A stretch of DNA of 44,838 nucleotides from a bacterium (lineage in GTDB: Bacteria > Auribacterota > UBA3054). This document shows, piece by piece, positions 7,954 to 16,752 of the stretch; within the stretch, counting starts at the first letter, position 1; each line of letters opens with the position of its first letter. The DNA is taken from the NCBI GenBank assembly GCA_017650925.1, contig JAGCDY010000074.1, forward strand, positions 1-44,838, given 5' to 3'. The notes under the pieces were generated by a model, which was given only the letters and a program-made list of their open reading frames with translations, did no database searches and was not told the DNA's origin. The position numbers were made by a program, and so were the translations under genes.

Positions 7954-8496
7954 CTACTCGATGAAGACAGCCGCCGCGACCACGGTCTTCCAGAGGCCGT
8001 TCTTGTCGCCCCTGGCGGACTGGGTGCAGTTGGTGGTGCGGACAAAGCGGCCGCTCATGCGGTACATCTCTTTCCTTTCGTCCCAGTCGGCGTCGGGATC
8101 CATGTCGACGCCCAAAGTGGTGGCCAGCATCGTGGCCGCCAGATCCTCGGCGTATTCGCCGGCCGTCTCGTCCGTTTCGCCGTAGGTGTGGTGTTCCGAA
8201 AGGTAGCCGTAGTGGTTGCCGTCGGCGGGCTGGGCCAAGCCTACGGAGGCGACGATCTGTCGCCCGGGCTCGTTGGTGTCGATCCTGGCCATGACGGTGA
8301 AAGTGATCTCTCCGGGATTAAGAAGGGCAATGCCTTTGTGTCTGGGAATGATCTTGCAGCGGGGCGGCAGAATGCTTGAAACCGTAACTAGATTGCAAGC
8401 CTGTATGCCGGCCATGCGCAGCGCGTCTTCAAAACTGCTGAGGCGGTCCTTGTGGACGCCAACGCCCTTGGTAAAGAAAACCTGGCTGGGAATCAT
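7954..8496 (-). CDS. Pyruvoyl-dependent arginine decarboxylase (PvlArgDC)
   Basis: A 180-residue enzyme precursor that self-cleaves to generate a pyruvoyl cofactor and decarboxylates arginine to agmatine. The processing site is the Ser40-Ser41 pair within VTVSSILPP, and the family blocks YGYLSEHH and [15 protein letters not shown] follow. It resembles the form found in Bacteroidetes and Cyanobacteria more than chlamydial AaxB. An in-frame TTG lies six codons upstream, but the ATG at 8496 gives the usual [11 protein letters not shown] start. Agmatine could feed polyamine synthesis; no agmatine deiminase, agmatinase or antiporter gene is adjacent, so an acid-resistance role has no support here. 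It converges on ftsZ with only two bases between the stop codons. Confidence 0.9.
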   Translation of the reverse strand: MIPSQVFFTKGVGVHKDRLSSFEDALRMAGIQACNLVTVSSILPPRCKIIPRHKGIALLNPGEITFTVMARIDTNEPGRQIVASVGLAQPADGNHYGYLSEHHTYGETDETAGEYAEDLAATMLATTLGVDMDPDADWDERKEMYRMSGRFVRTTNCTQSARGDKNGLWKTVVAAAVFIE

Positions 8497-8524
8497 CTTA
8501 TCTCGGAGCTCCAAATAATTAAAA

Positions 8525-8566
8525 GTTAAAAGTTTGACTGGGGGATATTGTAATATAACCCCCAGT
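8525..8566 (-). terminator. Inverted repeat after the nucleoside operon: weak terminator and/or operator
   Basis: ACTGGGGG at 8537-8544 pairs perfectly with CCCCCAGT at 8559-8566 across a 14-base AT-rich loop whose ends can also partly pair. On the minus strand it lies 14-45 bases after the purine phosphorylase stop and is followed by a T-rich stretch (AAACTTTTAACTTTT), so it may terminate the salvage operon. The same repeat flanks the -10 box of the decarboxylase promoter, so an operator role is equally possible. Confidence 0.45.
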
Positions 8567-8575
8567 ATATGTCAA
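8547..8575 (-). promoter_or_regulatory. Sigma70-type promoter of the arginine decarboxylase gene
   Basis: On the minus strand TTGACA (8570-8575), a 17-base spacer and TACAAT (8547-8552) make a nearly perfect housekeeping promoter. The predicted start near 8540 gives a leader of about 45 bases before the ATG at 8496. The promoter lies immediately downstream of the purine nucleoside phosphorylase stop, so the decarboxylase can be transcribed independently. An inverted repeat overlaps the spacer and the bases after the -10 box. Confidence 0.7.
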
Positions 8576-8579
8576 AAGG

Positions 8580-9389
8580 CTAGATGTAGGCCGCGAGAAG
8601 CTTTATGAGCGAATCGCCGCCTTTCGCGCACGCTTCGGCCACGCTCTCGTGGGTGATCTTCGGCCCGCCCTTTTTCGCCGCGGGGTTCGAGACCAGCGTA
8701 ATGCCGCTGACAATAGCTCCCATGTGGTGGGCCGCCTCCGCCTCCAAGACCGTCGACATTCCGACTACGTCGGCTCCCAGGATCCTGAGCATGTTCACTT
8801 CCGCCGGCGTTTCGAAAGAGGGTCCGTGCATGCCGGCGTAAACGCCGCGGTGAAGCTTGACGCCGACGGATTTGGCGCAGGCCATGATGTCGGTGTTGCA
8901 GTCCTCGTTGTAAAGCGTCGTCATGTCCGGGAAACGCGTGCCCATCCTTTCGTCGTTGAAGCCGGTCAGTGAGGAGACGCCCTGGTTGTTTATCTGGTCC
9001 TCTATCAGCATAAGGTCTCCGGGCGCCAGATGAGGGGCTATGCCGCCGGCGGCGTTCGTCAATATGACGTGCGAGGCGCCCCAGATTATTATGGAGCGCA
9101 GAAGCCTGACCACGTCAGCGGGCGCGTTGCCTTCGTAAAGATGCACTCTCCCCCGCATAACGGCGATCACTTTTCCGTTCAGCCGCCCTACAAGAAGCGA
9201 GCCGACGTGCGACTGAACGGTCGAAACTGGAACGTAGGGTATGTCGGAATAAGGGATCTCGTTTATCGGCTCCACGGCTTGGCTGAATTTGTCGAGCCCG
9301 GAGCCTAGGACGACGGACTTCTCGGGCTCGACGTCGCATTTGTCGTTCAGGAACGAGCAGATCTGTCTGATTTTTTCGTACTCCAGCAT
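8580..9389 (-). CDS. Purine-nucleoside phosphorylase (trimeric PNP family)
   Basis: A 269-residue cytoplasmic enzyme that splits purine (deoxy)nucleosides with phosphate into free base and (deoxy)ribose 1-phosphate. Visible elements are the phosphate-binding GSG at 29-31, RVHLYEG at 81-87 (family HFYEG), the TNAAGG block, GPSFETPAE, and a GMSTV segment in the purine site. A strong AAGGAG site precedes the ATG at 9389. It is the last gene of the salvage operon, 9 bases after the pyrimidine phosphorylase stop. PunA, XapA and MTA phosphorylase are related; specificity within the family cannot be read from sequence alone. Confidence 0.92.
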   Translation of the reverse strand: MLEYEKIRQICSFLNDKCDVEPEKSVVLGSGLDKFSQAVEPINEIPYSDIPYVPVSTVQSHVGSLLVGRLNGKVIAVMRGRVHLYEGNAPADVVRLLRSIIIWGASHVILTNAAGGIAPHLAPGDLMLIEDQINNQGVSSLTGFNDERMGTRFPDMTTLYNEDCNTDIMACAKSVGVKLHRGVYAGMHGPSFETPAEVNMLRILGADVVGMSTVLEAEAAHHMGAIVSGITLVSNPAAKKGGPKITHESVAEACAKGGDSLIKLLAAYI

Positions 9390-9398
9390 AGGTCTCCT

Positions 9399-10706
9399 TT
9401 AGGAAATTTTCAATTGACGAACGCAGGAAGGCCGCGTTTCCGGCTCCTCGCCCACTAAGAAAAGTTCCGGCAGCTCCGATACGTCAAAAGGCTTGGAGGA
9501 ATAGACCTCCATGATAGTCTCGCCTTTTTCGACCTTGTCGCCCAATTTCTTGTTGAAGCGCAGCCCGGGCTTGTGGTCTATTTTGTCAGTCAAAACACGG
9601 CGCCCGGCGCCCAGGCGGATGAGAAGCTGCCCCAGGCCGAAGGTGTCTATCTTCCTTATGAATCCGCTCTCCTTGGCCTTGTATTCCGTAAGGTTGTCGG
9701 CCGGAGAAAGGATCATGTCCAGATTTTCCACGGCCCATTTTTCCGCGCCCTGGGAAGAGATGATCTTGAGGAAGCGCTCGTAGGCTTCCCCGCTTTTTAT
9801 AAGCTTCTCCAATTCGGGGCGGAAATCCCTCTTCTTATCTTCGGGGAACGCTAGCCTGCACATGGATTCCGCCAGGCTAAGGGTGACCAGGCGGAAGCGC
9901 TCCTCCGTCCTTTCCCCTCTCAGCATCCTTACGGCTTCCATGACTTCCACGCCGTTGCCGGCCCATTCGCCCAAAGGCTCGTTCATATCCGTCAGCAAGA
10001 CTTCCGTGCGCACGCCGAAAGAGGTGGAAGTTCTGAACAGCGACATGGCCAGTTCCTCGGCGTCGCTTACGGTCCGCATGAAGGCGCCGCTGCCGTATTT
10101 CACGTCCAAAACAAGCCCGTCCAGCGTTTCGCAGAGCTTTTTCCCCAGGATCGAGGCGGTGATGAGGCCCACGGAATCAACGGTGCCCGTCACGTCCCTC
10201 AGGGCGTAGAGCCTTTTGTCAAGTTTCGCCACGTCGTCGGTCTGAGTCATGAAGATCGCGCCGTTCTCCCTAAGGAATCCCCTGGCCTCCTCCCAGGTGA
10301 ACTGCTGGAACAGTCCCGGGATGGATTCCAGCTTGTCGACCGTCCCGCCTGTGTGGCCCAATCCCCTGCCGGCCAAAGTCGGCACCAGCGCTCCCATGCA
10401 GGCGAGGAGCGGGAGGAGAACGATGGTCGGCTTGTCCCCCACGCCGCCCGTGGAATGCTTGTCGACGACAGGCTTGCCGTAGTAACTTTCCTTCGGGCGC
10501 CGCCTGCCGCTCTCCACGATGCACTCCGTCATGCAAAGGACTTCCGAGGGATCCAGACCCTTTATGCAGGCGGCCATTAGCCAGGCGGACATCTGGTAAT
10601 CAGCCACCTCGCCCGACATGTAACCGGCGAAAAAGCGCCGCAGGTCGTCAGCTTTTATGATCTCGCCGCGCTTTTTGGCCTCTATCACTTCAATGGGAGT
10701 TTTCAT
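9399..10706 (-). CDS. Pyrimidine-nucleoside (thymidine) phosphorylase
   Basis: A 435-residue homodimeric enzyme that converts thymidine, and probably uridine and deoxyuridine, to base plus (deoxy)ribose 1-phosphate. The phosphate site KHSTGGVGDK is at 83-92 and the family signature AGRGLGHTGGTVDKLES at about 112-128. The C-terminal domain with DHKPGLRFNKKLGDKVEKGE is typical of DeoA/Pdp. The start overlaps the deoB stop by four bases (ATGA), implying coupled translation. The sequence alone does not separate DeoA (thymidine-specific) from Pdp (broad). Confidence 0.93.
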   Translation of the reverse strand: MKTPIEVIEAKKRGEIIKADDLRRFFAGYMSGEVADYQMSAWLMAACIKGLDPSEVLCMTECIVESGRRRPKESYYGKPVVDKHSTGGVGDKPTIVLLPLLACMGALVPTLAGRGLGHTGGTVDKLESIPGLFQQFTWEEARGFLRENGAIFMTQTDDVAKLDKRLYALRDVTGTVDSVGLITASILGKKLCETLDGLVLDVKYGSGAFMRTVSDAEELAMSLFRTSTSFGVRTEVLLTDMNEPLGEWAGNGVEVMEAVRMLRGERTEERFRLVTLSLAESMCRLAFPEDKKRDFRPELEKLIKSGEAYERFLKIISSQGAEKWAVENLDMILSPADNLTEYKAKESGFIRKIDTFGLGQLLIRLGAGRRVLTDKIDHKPGLRFNKKLGDKVEKGETIMEVYSSKPFDVSELPELFLVGEEPETRPSCVRQLKIS

Positions 10707-11869
10707 GACAGCACGCTCCTTCCGAAGGCAAGGTGAGGAAGATCCAATATCTCGGCGACCGTGGCTCCTAGGTCGGCGTACGTCTCCCTAGTCCCGAGAT
10801 CCCTGGGCTCCTCTTCCGGCGAATAGAAAAGCAGAGGCACCCTTTCCCTCGTGTGGTCCGTGCCCTTGTAAGTGGGATCCAGCCCGTGGTCCGCCGAGAT
10901 AAAGAGATAGTCGTTTCTTCCGAGGCTCAAAAGCAGCGGACCCAAAAGCTCGTCGAATTCCTCCAGGCACTTCGCGTATCCCGAGGGGTCGCGCCTGTGG
11001 CCGTAGAGCATGTCGAAGTCCACGAGGTTCGCGAAGATCAAGCCGTTCTTCTGCTCCTTCAGGGCTTCCATAACTTTCGCCATGCCGTCTCTGTTGGAAA
11101 CGGTGTGGACGGCTTTCGTCACGCCGACTTTGGCGTAGATGTCCTCGATCTTGCCGATGGCGTAGAAAGGCAGCCCCTTGTCCCTGAGGTGCGTGAGAAG
11201 GTTCGGCTCCGGCGGGCTCATCGAATAATCCCTTCTTCTCGGGGTGCGCGTGAAATCGTCCGCCTTCGTTCCGACAAAGGGCCTGGCTATGACCCTACCG
11301 ATGTTCAGCTCATCCGCCATGGCCCTTGTCGCGCGGCAGACTTCGTAAAGCCTTTCAAGGCCGAAGCGCTCTTCGTGCGCGGCGATCTGGAAGACGGAGT
11401 CGGCCGAAGTGTAAACTATGGGGAAGCCTGTCTTCAAATGCTCTTCGCCAAGCTCCTTTATGACGACCGTCCCGCTGATCGGCCTGTTGCAAAGGTAGCC
11501 CGGAACGCCCGCCGCCTTCATCCATCTTCTCAAAAAGTCCTCCGGAAAGCCGTCCGGGAAAGTGGCGAAGGGCTGCTCCATGCGGCAGCCGATCATCTCC
11601 CAATGCCCGGTGGTGGTGTCCTTGCCGCAGTTTATTTCCGTCATGCGGCCATAGCTGGCGATGGGATGATCGCTCGGCGGGCAGCCCAATATTTCCCTCG
11701 GCTCTATGCTGCCCAGGCCCATTTTCTGAAGGTTGGGAATCTTCAGGCCGCCGACTTTTTCCGCGGTGTGGGCGAGCGTCGAGGCCCCCGGATCGCCGTA
11801 ATTGGCGGCGTCCGGAGCGTGCCCTATCCCGACGGAGTCGAGGATTATTATGATAACGCGCTTATCCAT
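10703..11869 (-). CDS. deoB: Phosphopentomutase
   Basis: A 388-residue alkaline-phosphatase-superfamily metalloenzyme that interconverts (deoxy)ribose 1-phosphate and 5-phosphate, linking the two phosphorylases downstream to central metabolism. Metal and phosphate ligands are visible: Asp11 in LDSVGIG, the DTTTGHWE phosphothreonine segment at 84-91, VDFDMLYGHRRD, and the C-terminal SADHGLDPTYKGTDHTRE block. Length is normal. The ATG shares one base with the TGA of the upstream nucleoside kinase (TGATG), so these genes form one operon. Confidence 0.95.
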   Translation of the reverse strand: MDKRVIIIILDSVGIGHAPDAANYGDPGASTLAHTAEKVGGLKIPNLQKMGLGSIEPREILGCPPSDHPIASYGRMTEINCGKDTTTGHWEMIGCRMEQPFATFPDGFPEDFLRRWMKAAGVPGYLCNRPISGTVVIKELGEEHLKTGFPIVYTSADSVFQIAAHEERFGLERLYEVCRATRAMADELNIGRVIARPFVGTKADDFTRTPRRRDYSMSPPEPNLLTHLRDKGLPFYAIGKIEDIYAKVGVTKAVHTVSNRDGMAKVMEALKEQKNGLIFANLVDFDMLYGHRRDPSGYAKCLEEFDELLGPLLLSLGRNDYLFISADHGLDPTYKGTDHTRERVPLLFYSPEEEPRDLGTRETYADLGATVAEILDLPHLAFGRSVLS

Positions 11870-13590
11870 CAGTTGTCTATGCTCCAGTAAGATTCGAACT
11901 GCCCGGGCAGATATCTCTCAAGGGACGAGCCGCCCACGAATTCCCTCAGTATGCTGTTTTCCGGAATAAGCGACGAGCCCATCGGCTCGAAGAAGCTGAG
12001 CAGCTGCAGAAGGCCTTTCGCCTTTGGGTACGCCGGGCTGTCGTGTTTTATCTGCAGAAGAAGAGGCTCGGCGATGGGCTTCAGAACGCACAGCTCGTAG
12101 AGGAACATGGAGTTGAAGATGGCGTCCGCGTGCTCCTGGTACGGGAAGATGTTCTTATATTCGCCGCGCCTGATGCTCGCCCACCTCATGATCGTCTGCT
12201 CGGCCGAATGCCCCCTGGTCCTCGCGTCGCGGACGATCCTCCTTATCATGCGGGAGTCGCTGGTGGAGATGTGATGGTGGCGGTCGAGGTTCAGGGGCGT
12301 CAGGGGCGAAATGTAAATATGGAAAACGTTTTCTTTGGGGATCCCCTGCGTCAGGAGCGGATTGAGGCCGTGGATGCCCTCGGCAATCAGTATCTGGCTC
12401 TCCTTCAAGTGCAGTTTCGGACCCACGCCCCTTGTCCCGGTTATGAAATCGTACTTGGGCAGCACGACTTCCCTGCCCTTTATAAGCTCGTTGATGTCGC
12501 TGTCGAGGAGCTCAATGTCCATGGCGTGGATGCTCTCGAAGTCATACTCGCCGTTTTCATCCCTGGGAGTTTTGTCGCGCTCCACGAAATAGCGGTCCAT
12601 CTCCAAGGTAACCGGCTTGATGCCGCAGGTCTGCAGCGCGATGGCCAAGCGTTTCGAGAAGGTGGTCTTGCCGGAAGAGGACGGGCCGGCTATAAGGACC
12701 AGTTTCACCGTTTCCTTTTTCGCGATCTCCCTTGCGATGGAGGTTATCTGGGAAGCCTGGGCCGACTCCGAGACCAGTATCCCCTCGTGCGTTTCGCCTT
12801 TCTTTATGATGGCGTTCAGCTGCGGGACCGTGCCGACGTCGAGCTGGTTCGCGAGCTTGACGGCTTTTTTGAAAGCGTTGTCAACCAGCGTGATCTTCTC
12901 GGCCAGGGCTTCGGCCCTTTGGATGTCCGTCCGGCTCGGCACCAAAACGAATCCCATGGCGGACGGCCGGAGCGCCAGCCTCCTCAGGTATCCCATGGAG
13001 ATGACTAGCGGGCCGTGGAAATAGTCGAAGTATTTCCCCACCCTGACGAAGTAGGCTTTCTCGTCCTTGGCAAGCTTTTTCAAAAAATAGATCTTGTCTT
13101 CCTCGTTTTCCTCGGTCAATATCCTCTCGCCCTCCTCGACGGTCTTCTGTTCGAAGACTACGGGGACGTCGGCTTCGACCATCTCCCGCATTTTGTCCTC
13201 GACCTTTTTGAGTTCTTCCTTCGAGACGGGCAGGGAGGAGCGGCAGAAAAGCCCGCCCATGGGCTGGCGGTAATCGGTGAAGATCTTGTGGTCCGGCAGG
13301 ACTTCCTTGAACGCCGTGACAAGCAGAAGCACCAGGCTGCGGTTGTAGAGAAGCCTGCCGATCTCATGCTTCCTCGTGAGAGGCTCGAGGCAAACGTCCT
13401 TTGGAGGAGCGTAGTTCAGGGTATGCAGCTCGTTGTCGCACAGCGCCGCGAGGTAAAGGTAGGGATCTTCCGGGTAAGCGGCGGCGATTATATCCTTGAG
13501 TTTCGTTCCCAAAGGGGCGCAGAATATCCTTCCGTCGGGAAGCGTGACGTAAATATTCGTCCTGGGAGACGTTTCTTTTATTTCCGGCAT
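11869..13590 (-). CDS. TGS-domain uridine kinase-like nucleoside kinase
   Basis: A 573-residue protein. An N-terminal TGS domain (about 12-70) and a ThrRS-editing-like second domain (about 70-280) precede a C-terminal uridine kinase/phosphoribulokinase P-loop domain, with Walker A GPSSSGKTT at 302-310. This architecture defines a known class of bacterial nucleoside kinases in which TGS and SAD-like domains regulate or position the kinase. Expected chemistry is ATP-dependent phosphorylation of a nucleoside or similar pentose compound. It heads the operon with deoB and both phosphorylases, fitting nucleoside or pentose metabolism. AGGAG precedes the ATG at 13590. The exact substrate cannot be assigned. 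Confidence 0.85.
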   Translation of the reverse strand: MPEIKETSPRTNIYVTLPDGRIFCAPLGTKLKDIIAAAYPEDPYLYLAALCDNELHTLNYAPPKDVCLEPLTRKHEIGRLLYNRSLVLLLVTAFKEVLPDHKIFTDYRQPMGGLFCRSSLPVSKEELKKVEDKMREMVEADVPVVFEQKTVEEGERILTEENEEDKIYFLKKLAKDEKAYFVRVGKYFDYFHGPLVISMGYLRRLALRPSAMGFVLVPSRTDIQRAEALAEKITLVDNAFKKAVKLANQLDVGTVPQLNAIIKKGETHEGILVSESAQASQITSIAREIAKKETVKLVLIAGPSSSGKTTFSKRLAIALQTCGIKPVTLEMDRYFVERDKTPRDENGEYDFESIHAMDIELLDSDINELIKGREVVLPKYDFITGTRGVGPKLHLKESQILIAEGIHGLNPLLTQGIPKENVFHIYISPLTPLNLDRHHHISTSDSRMIRRIVRDARTRGHSAEQTIMRWASIRRGEYKNIFPYQEHADAIFNSMFLYELCVLKPIAEPLLLQIKHDSPAYPKAKGLLQLLSFFEPMGSSLIPENSILREFVGGSSLERYLPGQFESYWSIDN

Positions 13591-13740
13591 GGTTTCTCCT
13601 CTTCAAGTTTAATGAATCAGACGATTAAATTTTAGCATTTTTTGAAACGCGCGCGCCCTTTTGGCGCCTATACCAAAACGCGCGCCGTTTTTAGTATAAT
13701 TTATAAGTTAATTTAACATTTCAACCTCGTATCCAAAATT
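13591..13740. promoter_or_regulatory. Divergent promoter region between nucleoside operon and asnS
   Basis: This 150-base spacer serves both directions. For asnS, TATAAT at 13695-13700 is the clear -10 box; no good -35 is seen. For the nucleoside operon, TAAAAT on the minus strand (13629-13634) is a plausible -10 box. Between them lies a GC-rich segment rich in CGCG with a short perfect hairpin, AAAACG-CGCGC-CGTTTT (13675-13691), ending a few bases before the asnS -10 box. The asnS leader has no evident Shine-Dalgarno sequence. Confidence 0.55.
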
Positions 13741-15147
13741 ATGTCTTCTTCTCTGCCACGCACGAAAATCAAGGAACTGTTCCGTTCCTTTTCCGAATCC
13801 AAAGAAGTCCTTGTCAAGGGCTGGGTGAGGACCCGCCGCGACAGCAAGGGCGGTTTCTCATTCCTTGAAATAAACGACGGCTCCTGCTTCGACAACATCC
13901 AGGCCGTCGTTCCCAATACGCTTCCCAACTACGAAAGCGAAGTTTTGAAGCTGACGACCGGCGCCAGCGTCGCCGTAAGAGGCAAAGCCGTGGCGGCCGA
14001 GGGACGCAAGCAGAGCGTCGAGATCCAGGCGGAGGAAGTTCTGGTCTACGGCTTCGCCGACCCCAACGAATACCCGCTCTTCAAGCAGAGGATGTCGGTA
14101 GAGTACCTCCGCGACATAGCGCACCTCCGCCCCCGCACCAACATAATCGGCGCCATGGAGAGGGTGAGGAACTGCGCCGCCATGGCCATCCACGAATTCT
14201 TCCAGAGCAGGGGCTTCGTCTGGGTGCACACTCCGCTCATCACGACCGCCGACTGCGAAGGCGCCGGGCAGATGTTCAAGGTCACCACTCTCGATCTCAA
14301 CGCGCTTCCCAGAACCGAGGACGGCGCCGTCGACTACAAGGAGGACTTCTTCGGCAAACCTTCCTTTCTGACCGTCTCGGGGCAATTGGACGCCGAGAAC
14401 TACGCCTGCGCCCTGGGCGACGTCTACACTTTCGGCCCGACCTTCAGGGCCGAGAATTCCAACACGCCGCGCCACCTCGCCGAGTTCTGGATGGTGGAGC
14501 CGGAAATGGCTTTCGCGGATCTCAACGACAACATGGAGATCGCGGAGGCTTTCGTAAAGCACATCGTCAGGACCGTGCTGGAAAAATGCCCTGACGAGAT
14601 CGCCTTCTTCGACCAGCGCGTCCAGCCCGGCCTGAAGGCCCAGCTCGAGGAGATTCTCGGCCAGGAGTTCGAGCGCTGCTCTTATACCAGGGCGCTTGAG
14701 ATACTCGCGAAAGCCGACCGTAAATGGGAGTTCCCCATCAATTGGGGCGACGACCTGCAGACCGAGCACGAACGCTACCTTACCGAGGAATATTTCAAGA
14801 AGCCCGTCTTCGTCATCGACTGGCCGGCCTCGCTGAAACCCTTCTATATGAAAGTCAACGCCGACGGCAAGACCGTCCGCGCCATGGACTGCTTAGTCCC
14901 CCGCTTCGGCGAAATTATAGGCGGCAGCCAGCGCGAGGAAGACCTTGAGGTCATGGACCGCCGCATCGACGAACTGGGCATGAAGAAAGAGGAATACTGG
15001 TGGTACCGCGATCTCAGGCGCTTCGGCACCGTGCCGCATTCCGGCTTCGGCTTGGGCTTCGAGAGGATCATTCTTTTCGTGACAGGCATCGCCAACATCA
15101 GGGACGTCATCCCCTTCCCGAGGACTCCCAAGAACGCCAATTTCTAA
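13741..15147 (+). CDS. asnS: Asparaginyl-tRNA synthetase
   Basis: A 468-residue class IIb synthetase that charges tRNA-Asn. The N-terminal OB-fold anticodon-binding domain covers about residues 20-115 ([14 protein letters not shown] onwards). The catalytic core has motif 2 ([20 protein letters not shown]), the EPEMAF block and motif 3 (GFGLGFERI) near the C-terminus. The RAENSNT sequence separates AsnRS from AspRS. Its presence indicates direct formation of Asn-tRNA; the matching tRNA-Asn gene is at 42347 in this window. No Shine-Dalgarno sequence is visible before the ATG. The next gene, cysC, starts one base after the stop. Confidence 0.95.
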   Translation: MSSSLPRTKIKELFRSFSESKEVLVKGWVRTRRDSKGGFSFLEINDGSCFDNIQAVVPNTLPNYESEVLKLTTGASVAVRGKAVAAEGRKQSVEIQAEEVLVYGFADPNEYPLFKQRMSVEYLRDIAHLRPRTNIIGAMERVRNCAAMAIHEFFQSRGFVWVHTPLITTADCEGAGQMFKVTTLDLNALPRTEDGAVDYKEDFFGKPSFLTVSGQLDAENYACALGDVYTFGPTFRAENSNTPRHLAEFWMVEPEMAFADLNDNMEIAEAFVKHIVRTVLEKCPDEIAFFDQRVQPGLKAQLEEILGQEFERCSYTRALEILAKADRKWEFPINWGDDLQTEHERYLTEEYFKKPVFVIDWPASLKPFYMKVNADGKTVRAMDCLVPRFGEIIGGSQREEDLEVMDRRIDELGMKKEEYWWYRDLRRFGTVPHSGFGLGFERIILFVTGIANIRDVIPFPRTPKNANF

Positions 15148-15148
15148 A

Positions 15149-15757
15149 ATGAGCGAAGAAAAAAACATAGTTTGGCACAAGCAGAGCGTAGGAAGGACTG
15201 AAAGGGAAACCAAGAACGGTCATTCCGGCTGCGTCTTGTGGTACACCGGGCTTTCCGGCAGCGGAAAATCCACCTTGGCCAACGAAGTCGAAAAAGAGCT
15301 CTTCAGATCCGGCGCGCAAAGCTATCTTCTGGACGGCGACAATGTCCGCCACGGCCTCAACGGCGACCTGGGCTTCAGTGAGGAAGACCGCCGGGAGAAC
15401 ATCAGAAGGATCGGCGAAGTGGCCAAGCTTTTCGCCGATTCCGGGACCATAGTCGGCGTCGCCTTCATCTCCCCCTACCGGGAGGACAGGGAAAGGGCAA
15501 GAAAGATCGTCGAGTCTTCCGGGCTGAAATTTTTGGAGATATACGTGAAGTGCCCGCTCGCGGTCTGCGAGCAGAGGGACCCCAAGGGGCTCTACAAAAA
15601 AGCCCGCGCCGGCGAGATCAAAAACTTCACAGGACTCGACGCTCCCTATGAGGAACCTCAAAATTGTGAGCTCGTCCTGGACAGTTCCCTTCGCTCGCCC
15701 AAGGAACTTTCCCTCGAAGTAATAGGATTTTTAAAACGAATACACATTTTGTTGTAA
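15149..15757 (+). CDS. cysC: Adenylyl-sulfate (APS) kinase
   Basis: A 202-residue P-loop kinase that phosphorylates adenosine 5'-phosphosulfate to PAPS. Walker [10 protein letters not shown] lies at 34-42, [10 protein letters not shown] follows, then [13 protein letters not shown], all hallmarks of CysC. No ATP sulfurylase genes (cysD, cysN, sat) are adjacent. PAPS may serve sulfate assimilation or sulfation of glycans. The start lies one base after the asnS stop, so co-transcription is likely even though the functions are unrelated. Confidence 0.94.
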   Translation: MSEEKNIVWHKQSVGRTERETKNGHSGCVLWYTGLSGSGKSTLANEVEKELFRSGAQSYLLDGDNVRHGLNGDLGFSEEDRRENIRRIGEVAKLFADSGTIVGVAFISPYREDRERARKIVESSGLKFLEIYVKCPLAVCEQRDPKGLYKKARAGEIKNFTGLDAPYEEPQNCELVLDSSLRSPKELSLEVIGFLKRIHILL

Positions 15758-15768
15758 AATAAGAGTGA

Positions 15769-15795
15769 GGGCCCCCGTTACGAACCCCCGGGCCC
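15769..15795 (+). other. Hairpin between cysC and the HEAT lipoprotein gene
   Basis: GGGCCC at 15769-15774 pairs with GGGCCC at 15790-15795 around a C-rich loop. No T-run follows, so it is not a classical terminator. It lies about 12 bases before the next start codon and could reduce read-through or ribosome access to the lipoprotein gene. Confidence 0.35.
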
Positions 15796-15807
15796 AAATT
15801 ATAAGAA

Positions 15808-16749
15808 ATGTTCAAATATATTCCCGTTTTAGTTTTGGCTCTGCTTCTTGTCTCATCACTCAACGGCTGCAAGAAGGAAAAGAAGGCGGCACCTGAAACT
15901 GCCAGCGAAGTTAAAGAAACGAAAGACATGGGCGCCAGACCCCAGCGCGCCAAAAAGATCAAAGATACGCTCTCCGGGCTGGAAGAGGCTGACCGCGCCG
16001 CCGCCCTGAAACTTCTGAGAGACGAACACCGCGAACAGAAAAACAAGAAGGATGAAAAGGAAGAGGAAGTCGAGATGACTCCCGGCTTCTTCCCCGTGTC
16101 CGACGGCGCCAGACAACTCATAGACGAGGCCAATCTCCTTTTGCGCCAGGGCGCCGATTCCGACAGCAAGATCGAAGCGCTCGAAAACCTCATAGGAATA
16201 GACCATCCTGACATACTCCCGACCATTGAGCTGGCTCTCGACGACGAAGACCCCGTTGTCAGGGAAGTTGCTCTGGACGCCATCATGAACATCAACAGCG
16301 AGGAAGTCGTCCCCGTAGTCGTGAAAGCCCTCGACGACCCCGAGCCGGATCTCAGGCTCATATCCCTGGACGCCCTGATGGACGTGCAGGGAGAATCCAT
16401 CAACGAAGCGCTCCAGAAAGCCATGAAGGACGAAAATGAGGAAGTCAGGGAAGGCGTGATGGATCTTCTCTTCATCTCCGAAAACCCCGCGGCGCTCCCG
16501 ACCATCAAGACGGCCATTTCCGACTCCAGCCCGACCATCAGGGAAGGCGCGCTGATGTGCATCGAGGACATCAGGGACAAGGGCGCCGTCGACATTCTCA
16601 TCTACGACGGACTTCTCAGCAACTACGAGGACGTCAGGGAAGCGAGCAAAGAAGCCCTTGAGTTCATCACGGACGAGGAGTTCGAGACTTACGACGACGC
16701 CAAGGCCTGGTGGACGAAGAACCGCTCCTCATTCGAGTTCGACTTCTGA
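15808..16749 (+). CDS. HEAT-repeat lipoprotein
   Basis: A 313-residue lipoprotein. Residues 1-21 are a lipoprotein signal with lipobox LNGC (Cys21). A charged, Lys/Glu-rich, probably coiled region spans about 40-100. From about 113 to 300 come roughly five helical repeats with a 31-residue period, most beginning Arg-Glu after an acidic turn (for example DDEDPVVREVALDAI), which is the HEAT_2 pattern. Such superhelices bind other proteins. It follows cysC by 50 bases and precedes a radical SAM gene by 3 bases. No enzymatic motif is visible; a periplasmic scaffold or adaptor role is inferred only from the repeats. Confidence 0.8.
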   Translation: MFKYIPVLVLALLLVSSLNGCKKEKKAAPETASEVKETKDMGARPQRAKKIKDTLSGLEEADRAAALKLLRDEHREQKNKKDEKEEEVEMTPGFFPVSDGARQLIDEANLLLRQGADSDSKIEALENLIGIDHPDILPTIELALDDEDPVVREVALDAIMNINSEEVVPVVVKALDDPEPDLRLISLDALMDVQGESINEALQKAMKDENEEVREGVMDLLFISENPAALPTIKTAISDSSPTIREGALMCIEDIRDKGAVDILIYDGLLSNYEDVREASKEALEFITDEEFETYDDAKAWWTKNRSSFEFDF

Positions 16750-16752
16750 TAA

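Noticed and set aside
10853-11890. Plus-strand open frame of about 345 codons opposite deoB
   Set aside because: Antisense of a well-conserved gene with intact motifs; no signal peptide, ribosome site or recognisable domain.
12043-13008. Plus-strand open frame of 321 codons opposite the nucleoside kinase
   Set aside because: Antisense to a P-loop kinase; sequence shows no domain or plausible start.
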